64,000 bases of DNA from Oscillospiraceae bacterium (GTDB lineage: Bacteria; Bacillota; Clostridia; Oscillospirales; Oscillospiraceae): positions 26,373 through 90,372 of the forward strand of contig JAJQCF010000030.1 in NCBI GenBank assembly GCA_021202845.1. Direction: 5' to 3'. Of the stretch, positions 57,888 to 64,000 are shown in pieces. Made by a program: the position numbers and the translations under genes. Positions within the stretch are counted from its first letter, which is position 1. Each line of letters opens with the position of its first letter. The notes below the pieces were generated by a model, which saw only the letters and a program-made list of their open reading frames with translations, was not told the DNA's origin and ran no database searches.

Positions 57888-59255
57888 ATGAAAGCTAAAA
57901 TGAGGCTTGCCAAAAGACTTTGCGCCTTGGCGCTCGCCATGTGCCTCTGCCTCGCTGTGTCGGTCACGGCGCTGGCGGACAATACCCTTGATACGTCGGC
58001 CGAAGCAGTCGAAAACAGCGACGGCAGCTACGATATTGATTTTAGCGCTACTATCAATATCTCTTCATCTGTCGCCGGCTTAATAGTTGCAACGGTTTTA
58101 AATAACAACATACCGCTGACAATCACCTTCACACTGACAAGCGACCTAATTGGCCAGCTGGGCCGCAATGACATCAGTTTTGACCTCAGCGGCAGCTACG
58201 GGCTTGACTGCGACAGCTCGCTGTCCGTAAGCGGCAGCACCGCCACCGCGACGTTTGTGCTGACCTCCCCCTTTGGTGAATTAGACGACAGCAACACCGC
58301 AGATGCTCAATCACTGGTGTCCGATGTGCAAGCCGGAAAGTATTCCAACACGGTTACGGCCAATGCAAGCATGACCTCCGAGCAGTTCGAGGCTGCGGGC
58401 GGCTCCGGCACCATTACCTACTCTGCCAAGGCCGCAATCAGCGCTTCAAGTCATTCATATAGTTATAGCGACAGCGGCACGGTGAACGTGACGGAGTATG
58501 ACAGCGGCGAAGAAAATAACAGCTCCTCCGGCGCCGACTCTTCAGGCAGCGGTTCCTCCTCCGGCGGCACCACCACAGACAATACCACAGGTTCTGCCAC
58601 GGATACTGCTACGGGTACCACCACGGATACTGTCACGGGCACTACCACTGATACTGTCACGGGCACCGGTTCTTCAGGCAGCAGTTCCTCAACGAGCGGC
58701 ACCACAACGGATACGAGCACCGATGACACTGCGCTCGCTTTCTCCGACGTCAGCGCCGAAGATTACTTCTACGACGCCGTTTACTGGGCAGTCGAGCAGG
58801 GCATCACGAACGGCACAGCTGACAACAGCTTCAGCCCCAACAGCGGCTGCACCCGCGCGCAGGCCGTGACGTTCCTCTGGCGCGCTCACGGCTCCCCCGC
58901 GCCCGCAAGCAGCGAAAACCCGTTCACCGACATCAGCGACGACGACTACTTCTGCCAAGCCGCGCTCTGGGCCTATGAAAACGGCATCACCACCGGCGCA
59001 ACCGAGACAACCTTTGACCCCGACGCCGCCTGCTCGCGCGCTCAGATAGCCACGTTCCTCTACCGCGCCTCCGGCGAGAGCGCGGAGGCCGGCAGCGTGT
59101 TCACCGACGTTTCCGCCGATGATTACTACGCAGCCGCCGTGACGTGGGCAGCCGCCAACGGCATCACCACCGGCGCAACGGAAACAACCTTCGCCCCCGA
59201 CTCCCCCTGCACCCGCGCCCAGATTGTGACGTTCCTCTACCGCGACATGGCATAA
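57888..59255 (+). CDS. Secreted protein with three C-terminal SLH repeats and a Thr/Ser-rich linker
   Basis: 455 residues. A signal peptide of about 30 residues (KAKMRLAKRLCALALAMCLC...ALA) is followed by a unique beta-rich domain (about 31-205) with no family I recognise. Next is a linker of repeating G-T-T-T-D-T-V-T-type units (about 215-285). Three SLH repeats (about 290-455), with Y-F-x-x-AVYWAVEQGITNGTA and TRAQAVTFLWRA cores, anchor it to wall polymers. ATG at 57888 with GGTGAT upstream; a GTG at 57879 is an alternative. Probably a surface adhesin or structural protein. Confidence 0.88.
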   Translation: MKAKMRLAKRLCALALAMCLCLAVSVTALADNTLDTSAEAVENSDGSYDIDFSATINISSSVAGLIVATVLNNNIPLTITFTLTSDLIGQLGRNDISFDLSGSYGLDCDSSLSVSGSTATATFVLTSPFGELDDSNTADAQSLVSDVQAGKYSNTVTANASMTSEQFEAAGGSGTITYSAKAAISASSHSYSYSDSGTVNVTEYDSGEENNSSSGADSSGSGSSSGGTTTDNTTGSATDTATGTTTDTVTGTTTDTVTGTGSSGSSSSTSGTTTDTSTDDTALAFSDVSAEDYFYDAVYWAVEQGITNGTADNSFSPNSGCTRAQAVTFLWRAHGSPAPASSENPFTDISDDDYFCQAALWAYENGITTGATETTFDPDAACSRAQIATFLYRASGESAEAGSVFTDVSADDYYAAAVTWAAANGITTGATETTFAPDSPCTRAQIVTFLYRDMA

Positions 59256-59281
59256 AACAGAGCGCAAAAGCATAAAAACGC

Positions 59282-59313
59282 AATCGGCACGGCACAACCG
59301 CCGTGCCGATTTT
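59282..59313 (+). terminator. Terminator of the SLH protein gene
   Basis: AATCGGCACGG pairs with CCGTGCCGATT, followed by TTGCG; about 30 bp after the stop. Confidence 0.8.
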
Positions 59314-59338
59314 GCGTCCCTGAGATTTTCTTTTTCTC

Positions 59339-59366
59339 TTGACATATAATATGTATCCATTATAAT
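59339..59366 (+). promoter_or_regulatory. Promoter of the third MATE gene
   Basis: TTGACA (59339-59344), a 16-bp spacer and TATAAT (59361-59366), a perfect consensus. Confidence 0.8.
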
Positions 59367-59422
59367 TATACAAACGTCCCAATTTGTATACCAAAGGTGA
59401 CAGCACAAAAGAGGCAGCGGCA

Positions 59423-60763
59423 ATGGAGCTTTTGACAGGCAGCGTTAAAAAGTTATATTTCAGATATCTGGCGGCGGCGTTCGGCAGCTCGCTTATCGCG
59501 TCAATTTATGCGCTCGTGGACGCCGCTATGGTCGGGCAGTACCACGGGCCGGACGGCGCGGGCGCGCTGGCTGTGGTCGCACCGGTATGGAACGTCATTT
59601 ACAGTCTGGGAATGTTAATGGGCATCGGCGGCTCCGTGCTGTTCAGCACTATCAAGGGGCGCGGCAGTGCAAACGAGCGGGAGGCCAATGAGTATTTCAC
59701 CGGCTCCGTTATCGGCTCGGTTGTGCTGGCTGTAATTGTGTGGGTTATTTTAATTTTATTTGACAGCGAGCTGCTGGCGTTTTTCGGCGCGAGCGGGAAC
59801 ACTCTGACGCTGGCGCTGGCCTACATAAAACCTATCGAGGCCGTACTGCCGGTGTTTCTGTTCAACCAGCTGCTCGCCGCTTACCTGAGGAACGACAGCG
59901 CCCCGGGGCTGGCGACGGCGGCGGTGCTGGGCGGCGGCATTTTCAATGTTTTCGGTGATTACTATTTCATTTTTGCCTGCGACTTGGGCGCTCGCGGCGC
60001 GGGCATTGCCACGGCAATGGGCACGGTTGTCTCGCTGCTCATCGCCATGCCGCACTTTTTCACGAAGAAGAACACTCTCCGCCTTGTGAAGCCGAGAGGA
60101 CTGCTGAAAAAAGAGTGGGAAATTATCAAAACGGGATTTTCCACGTTTTTTGCGGACATAGCAATGGGCATACTTACCGTTTTGTTCAACCGGCAAATCA
60201 TGAAATATTTGGGCGGCGACGCGCTGGCGGTGTACGCAGTCATTGTCAACATAAGCACATTCGCGCAGTGCTGCGGCTACAGCGTGGGACAGGCGGCACA
60301 GCCTATCATTTCCATAAATTTGGGCGCAGAAAACGGCGAGCGCATCCGCGCGGCGCTGAAATATGCGCTGCAGGCTACGGCGTTTTTCGCTCTCGTCTGG
60401 ACGGCGCTCAGTATGCTGATACCGAATGTGTTTATAAAAATATTTATGTCACCGACTCCGGAGGTACTGGCAATAGCGCCCGCCATTTTCCGCAGCTACG
60501 GCCTGTCGTTCCTGCTGCTGCCGTTCAACATTTTCTCCACGTTCTATTTCCAAGCCCTGCTGAAACCCAACGCGGCGTTCATCGTCTCCGTCGGCCGCGG
60601 CTTAGTAATAAGCGGCCTCCTCATCTGCCTGCTCCCCGCAGCGCTGGGCGTGAACGCTCTCTGGTTCACCATGCCGATTACCGAAGCCCTCGCAGCGCTC
60701 TACGCCGGCAGCAGAATGGTGAGGTATACGAGGGATTTGGGACTACGGGGCAAATGCAGTTGA
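59423..60763 (+). CDS. MATE-family efflux transporter (third)
   Basis: 446 residues, twelve membrane helices. It opens LTGSVKKLYFRYLAAAFGSSLIASIYALVDAAMVGQYHGPDGAGALAVV, a clostridial MATE subgroup, with GIGGSVLFSTIKGRG after helix 3 and SVGQAAQPIISINLGAEN at the half-way link. ATG at 59423 has GAGG upstream; the frame is open from a TTG at 59384, which is less likely. It has its own strong promoter and no regulator next to it. Substrate unknown. Confidence 0.93.
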   Translation: MELLTGSVKKLYFRYLAAAFGSSLIASIYALVDAAMVGQYHGPDGAGALAVVAPVWNVIYSLGMLMGIGGSVLFSTIKGRGSANEREANEYFTGSVIGSVVLAVIVWVILILFDSELLAFFGASGNTLTLALAYIKPIEAVLPVFLFNQLLAAYLRNDSAPGLATAAVLGGGIFNVFGDYYFIFACDLGARGAGIATAMGTVVSLLIAMPHFFTKKNTLRLVKPRGLLKKEWEIIKTGFSTFFADIAMGILTVLFNRQIMKYLGGDALAVYAVIVNISTFAQCCGYSVGQAAQPIISINLGAENGERIRAALKYALQATAFFALVWTALSMLIPNVFIKIFMSPTPEVLAIAPAIFRSYGLSFLLLPFNIFSTFYFQALLKPNAAFIVSVGRGLVISGLLICLLPAALGVNALWFTMPITEALAALYAGSRMVRYTRDLGLRGKCS

Positions 60764-60892
60764 TGGTATAAATTACCTTTTTCCTTTTCCTCGCGGCGTA
60801 TAACCTATGAGATTCATACAGAATAGCCAACGCCGCGGAGAGCGCCGCGCGCGAGCCGGCAGTCGTCATTATCCTGCCCGCCTATTTTCCTC

Positions 60893-60921
60893 TTGAGCCT
60901 TAGCGCAAAATGTGTTAAAAT
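60893..60921 (+). promoter_or_regulatory. Promoter of ispE
   Basis: TTGAGC (60893-60898), a 17-bp spacer and TAAAAT (60916-60921). Confidence 0.6.
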
Positions 60922-60989
60922 CGTTTGGCGGCTTGGCCGCGTGTTTTGGATTATGCGCCCGCGTGGGCGTTGGGGAGGAACAGACAGAT

Positions 60990-61859
60990 ATGAACTCCAT
61001 TGTGGAAAAGGCTTACGCGAAGCTGAACCTTTCGCTGGATATTCGCGGCCGTCACCCCGACGGCTACCACGAAATGCTTATGGTTATGCAGACAATTGAC
61101 CTCTGCGATGATATAAAAATTACGCTCAATGACGAGGGACGCTTTACGGCGGCCTCCAACCTCGGCTTTCTGCCCACGGACGGGCGCAACATTGCCGCCG
61201 CCGCCGCGGAGCTGTTTTTGAAGGAGGCCGGCATGGAGGGCGCGGGTGCGGACATCGTCATGCAAAAGCGCATACCCGTCTGCGCCGGAATGGGCGGAGG
61301 CTCGAGCGACGCCGCCGCGGTGCTGCGCGCGCTGAACCGGCTCACGGGCGCGGGCTTTTCCGCGGAAAAGTTGGAGGCAATGGGGCTGGAGCTGGGCAGC
61401 GACGTGCCGTTCTGCGTGCGCGGCGGCACGGCGCTGGCCTCCGGCAGGGGCGAAAAGCTCGCCCACGCCGCGCCGCTGCCGGACTGCGACATAGTGGTCT
61501 GCAAGCCGCGGTTTTCAATCTCCACGCCCACGCTGTTCCGGCTCGTTGACGGCTGCAAGCTGCGCTACCACCCCGACACGCGCGGGCTCACCGCCGCACT
61601 GGAGAGCGGCAGTGTTGCGGACGCGGCGCGGCGTATGTACAACGTGTTCGAGGCCGTGCTGCCGCGCCGCTATGTGGACATCAGCGCAATCAAGAGCGCG
61701 TTTATGGACTTCGGCGCGCTGGGCACGGTGATGACCGGCACCGGCTCGGCCGTGTTCGCCATATTTGATAATACCGATACCGCCGCCCAAGCGCGCGACG
61801 CTCTGCGCGAGCGCTACGGCACGGCGTATTTGGCAAAGCCTGTGGGGAAAGTACTGTGA
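60990..61859 (+). CDS. ispE: 4-diphosphocytidyl-2-C-methyl-D-erythritol kinase
   Basis: GHMP kinase of the MEP route to isoprenoids, phosphorylating CDP-methylerythritol. It has 289 residues. Motifs: AKLNLSLDIRGRHPDGYHEMLMVMQTI (substrate and N-terminal site), IPVCAGMGGGSSDAAAVLRAL (ATP loop) and VMTGTGSAVFAIF (third GHMP motif). ATG has GGGGAGGAA nine bases upstream. It overlaps the following tyrosine phosphatase gene by 4 bp (GTGA). Confidence 0.96.
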   Translation: MNSIVEKAYAKLNLSLDIRGRHPDGYHEMLMVMQTIDLCDDIKITLNDEGRFTAASNLGFLPTDGRNIAAAAAELFLKEAGMEGAGADIVMQKRIPVCAGMGGGSSDAAAVLRALNRLTGAGFSAEKLEAMGLELGSDVPFCVRGGTALASGRGEKLAHAAPLPDCDIVVCKPRFSISTPTLFRLVDGCKLRYHPDTRGLTAALESGSVADAARRMYNVFEAVLPRRYVDISAIKSAFMDFGALGTVMTGTGSAVFAIFDNTDTAAQARDALRERYGTAYLAKPVGKVL

Positions 61860-62605
61860 ATAAACCTGAATTTCTTGACTTTGAGGGAATGATAAACGTC
61901 CGCGACCTCGGCGGACTGCCTGTCAGCGGCGGGCGGCGTATACGCTCCGGCGTGCTGCTGCGCGCGGCGCACTTGGGCATGGCAACGGATAATGATTTGC
62001 AGCGCCTGCGGCAGCTGGGGCTGAAATATGTTGTGGACTTCCGCGACATCGACGAGGCGGCGCACTCGCCGGACAGGGACGTTATCGGCGCGGAGCACGT
62101 CGCCCTGCCGGTGCTCGACCCCGAGCGCGTGCGCGTTATGTCAACCATCACGCCGCTCTCCGCAGAACAGGTGGCAGAGCATTTTCGGGATATTTACCGC
62201 TATATGGCGCTATCGGAGCGGGCACGGCAGGGGTACAGGAAGTTTTTCTCCGTGCTGCTTGATGCGCGCGGCAGCGCTGTGCTGTGGCACTGCACGCAGG
62301 GCAAGGACCGCACCGGCATCGGCGCGCTGCTGCTGCTCGCCGCGCTGGGAGCGGACAGCCGCGACGCGCTGGCGGACTACTATCTCTCCAACCGCGGCCT
62401 GCTCTCCGAGTACCGCCGCGTGACGGCGCTGGGCGACGCGGCGCAGACGGCAATGGCGAAAAAAGTGTTTTTCGTCCACGGCTCGTTTTTGCGCGCGTGG
62501 CTGGACGAGGTGGAGGCGCTCGGCGGCACGTCGGAGTTCCTGCGCAGCGCCATCGGCCTGACGGACGGCGAGGTGCGGCAGCTCAGGGAGTTCTACACCG
62601 AGTAG
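61856..62605 (+). CDS. Protein tyrosine/serine phosphatase (Y_phosphatase3 family)
   Basis: 249 residues, cytoplasmic, no signal. The family start FEGMINVRDLGGLPVSGGRRIRSGVLLRAAHLG and the catalytic loop LWHCTQGKDRTGIGALLLL (CX5R intact) are both present. The gene starts with GTG and overlaps the ispE stop, so it is translated with the isoprenoid kinase. Substrate unknown: phosphotyrosine, phosphoserine or a phospho-metabolite. It is the second CX5R phosphatase in the window, but of a different build from the secreted one at 27.9 kb. Confidence 0.9.
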   Translation: MNKPEFLDFEGMINVRDLGGLPVSGGRRIRSGVLLRAAHLGMATDNDLQRLRQLGLKYVVDFRDIDEAAHSPDRDVIGAEHVALPVLDPERVRVMSTITPLSAEQVAEHFRDIYRYMALSERARQGYRKFFSVLLDARGSAVLWHCTQGKDRTGIGALLLLAALGADSRDALADYYLSNRGLLSEYRRVTALGDAAQTAMAKKVFFVHGSFLRAWLDEVEALGGTSEFLRSAIGLTDGEVRQLREFYTE

Positions 62606-62612
62606 CGCCGCG

Positions 62613-63392
62613 TCAAACGGCGCAGATGCGCTTTTTTATCGAGCTTATCGCGTTTTTTTCAAGGCGCGAGACCTGCGCCTGCGATATGCCTATCTCGGCT
62701 GCGACCTCAATCTGCGTGCGCCCTTCGTAAAAACGGAGTGCCAAAATGCGCTTTTCCCGCTCGCCCAGCGCGTCTATCGCGTCGCCGAGAGCAATTTGCT
62801 CCAGCCAGCTCTCGTCCGTGTTCTGCGTGTCGCCGACTTGGTCGATGACCGCAACGGATTCGCCGGACTCGGTGTATATCGGCTCATACAGGCTCACGGG
62901 GTCGCTGATGGCGTCCAGCGAGAACACGACCTCGCTGCGCGGCAGTCCGAGGTGGCGGGCAATCTCCTCTATGCTCGGCTCACGCCCCGTCTGGCCGGTC
63001 AGGTGCTCCTTGGCCTGAAGCACGCGGTAGGCCGTATCGCGCATGCTGCGGCTGACGCGCAGGGCGCTGTTGTCGCGCAAATAGCGGCGAATCTCTCCCG
63101 CTATCATCGGCACACCGTAGGTGGAAAACCGCACCTCATGCGCGGGGTCGAAGTTGTCTATCGCCTTTATCAGACCGATACAGCCCACCTGAAACAAGTC
63201 GTCGGCATTCTCGCCGCGGCCGGAGAACTTTTGTATCACCGACAGTACAAGACGCAGATTGCCGTTTATCAGCTTCTCGCGCGCCGCCGCGTCGCCGCAG
63301 CGTGTCCGCGCCAGCAGCGCCTGTGTCTCCTCGTTTTTCAGGACGGGCAGTCCCGCAGTGTTCACCCCGCATATCTCTACCTTGCCAATCAC
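62613..63392 (-). CDS. sigG: Forespore sigma factor SigG
   Basis: Late forespore sigma factor of 259 residues. The SigG-specific start KVEICGVNTAGLPVLKNEE is followed by region 2 (EKLINGNLRLVLSVIQKFSGRGENADDLFQVGCIGLIKAIDNFD), region 3 (EIRRYLRDNSALRVSRSMRD) and region 4 (GRTQIEVAAEIGISQAQVSRLEKNAI). GTG at 63392 gives the standard N-terminus and has GAGG upstream; the longer frame is spurious. It should read promoters like the one before spoVAD in this window. SigE and SpoIIGA are not adjacent. It ends 7 bp from the convergent phosphatase. Confidence 0.96.
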   Translation of the reverse strand: MIGKVEICGVNTAGLPVLKNEETQALLARTRCGDAAAREKLINGNLRLVLSVIQKFSGRGENADDLFQVGCIGLIKAIDNFDPAHEVRFSTYGVPMIAGEIRRYLRDNSALRVSRSMRDTAYRVLQAKEHLTGQTGREPSIEEIARHLGLPRSEVVFSLDAISDPVSLYEPIYTESGESVAVIDQVGDTQNTDESWLEQIALGDAIDALGEREKRILALRFYEGRTQIEVAAEIGISQAQVSRLEKNAISSIKKRICAV

Positions 63393-63465
63393 CGCGTACC
63401 GCCTCACTTTGAAAAGATATACGCAGTATTTCCCCTTTGCGGGCAAACAATACATTTCCATACTG

Positions 63466-63494
63466 TTGCAAATTGTGGCAGCATAGGGTATAAT
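63466..63494 (+). promoter_or_regulatory. Promoter of the nitroreductase gene
   Basis: TTGCAA (63466-63471), a 17-bp spacer and TATAAT (63489-63494), about 37 bp before the ATG. Confidence 0.75.
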
Positions 63495-63531
63495 TGACCC
63501 TGAAATATAGATTTGAAACGGAGGATTTTTC

Positions 63532-64000
63532 ATGTTCAAGCAGGAGGCGCTGGAGGTTCTGACCCACCGGCGCAGCATCAGAAAATTCAAGCCCGAGCAG
63601 ATAACGGACGAGGAGCTGAACGCGGTGCTGACCGCCGGCACCTACGCTCCCACGGCGCGCGGAAAGCAGAGCCCCGTCATTGTGGCGGTGCAAAACCCCG
63701 AGGAGCGCCGCGCGGTTTCCGAGCTCAACCGCCTCGTGCTGGGCGGCAGCGCGGACCCCTATTTCGGCGCACCCACTATTTTAATAGTGCTGACACCGCC
63801 GACGGAGCTGGGGCCGCTGGACGGCGCGGCGGTGATGACGAACCTTGTGAACGCGGCCTACGCCGTCGGGCTGGGCAGCTGCTGGGTCAACCGCCCGCAG
63901 ACAATGTTCGCGATGGCGGAAGGTCAGGCCATGCTGCGCCGCTGGGGACTGGAAGGCGAATGGCGCGGCGTAGGCTCCGTAGCCCTCGGCTACCCCGACA
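63532..64000 (+). CDS. Nitroreductase-family flavoprotein (3' end outside window)
   Basis: FMN-dependent oxidoreductase of the nitroreductase fold. The 156 codons seen begin MFKQEALEVLTHRRSIRKFKPEQITDEELNAVL, with the R-R-S-I-R-K-F FMN-binding motif, then YAPTARGKQSP and GLGSCWVN. ATG has GGAGG 9 bases upstream, and the frame is open to the window edge. Substrate may be a nitro compound, quinone or flavin; typical of anaerobes. Confidence 0.92.
   Translation, partial: MFKQEALEVLTHRRSIRKFKPEQITDEELNAVLTAGTYAPTARGKQSPVIVAVQNPEERRAVSELNRLVLGGSADPYFGAPTILIVLTPPTELGPLDGAAVMTNLVNAAYAVGLGSCWVNRPQTMFAMAEGQAMLRRWGLEGEWRGVGSVALGYPD

Noticed and set aside
1..64000. tRNA, rRNA or insertion-sequence genes
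   Set aside because: Reading both strands I found no clear T-loop/acceptor pairs, rRNA blocks or transposase motifs; a tRNA scan would be needed to exclude a missed one.

Overview
The window is a GC-rich, gene-dense bacterial chromosome segment of about 64 kb. It carries forespore genes (spoVAD, spoVAE, sigG), the dgt-dnaG-rpoD block, a nifJ-type pyruvate:ferredoxin oxidoreductase, a two-rubredoxin rubrerythrin, SLH-domain surface proteins, a TPP riboswitch and canonical sigma-A promoters. Together these point to an anaerobic, spore-forming Firmicute of class Clostridia. An Oscillospiraceae-like gut lineage is my inference; nothing here fixes the genus. I saw no rRNA, tRNA, CRISPR array or insertion sequence.

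Layout. 1-2.8 kb: the end of a secondary alcohol dehydrogenase, a CobW-type GTPase and a GH25 lipoprotein. 2.8-5.9 kb: a TRAP transporter in the order dctP-dctM-dctQ. 6.2-11.9 kb: rubrerythrin, an isolated phage-type coiled-coil gene, inorganic pyrophosphatase and nifJ. 12.1-14.4 kb: a CadC-like metal sensor with a lone HMA metallochaperone, a degraded secreted protein and an orphan OmpR-type response regulator. 14.46-26.3 kb: a 43-bp tandem repeat array, then a compact phage late-gene operon on the minus strand (terS, terL, portal, scaffold, capsid, connector, tail, fibres, glycosyltransferase, lysis). 26.5-34.2 kb: a MATE pump, an SLH/tyrosine-phosphatase protein, spoVAE-spoVAD, a secreted LRR protein and TPP-riboswitch-controlled thiT-thiN. 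34.2-41.7 kb: small regulators and enzymes, lepA, a MarR-MATE pair and gltX. 42.2-50 kb: an argC-argJ-argB-argD operon extended by four overlapping non-arginine genes. 50-64 kb: a CarD-like regulator, an orphan DNA methyltransferase, rpoD-dnaG-dgt, a second SLH protein, a third MATE pump, ispE with a tyrosine phosphatase, sigG and the start of a nitroreductase.

The most interesting region is the phage module. Each of its roughly fifteen genes is open and tightly packed, and it has packaging, head, short-tail, receptor-binding and lysis functions. Within the window it has no integrase, repressor, replication gene or attachment-site repeat. A phage-type Ala-rich coiled-coil gene sits alone 7 kb away under its own promoter with a structured leader, and the lysin gene ends inside the 43-bp repeat array. 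A remnant prophage and a domesticated, gene-transfer-agent-like particle locus are both compatible with this; the sequence alone does not decide.

Regulatory DNA is unusually legible. There are palindromes at the dctP, rubrerythrin, CadC-like, MarR, XRE and CarD promoters and upstream of the PPOX gene, tandem ARG boxes at argC, and a sigma-G-like promoter before spoVAD.
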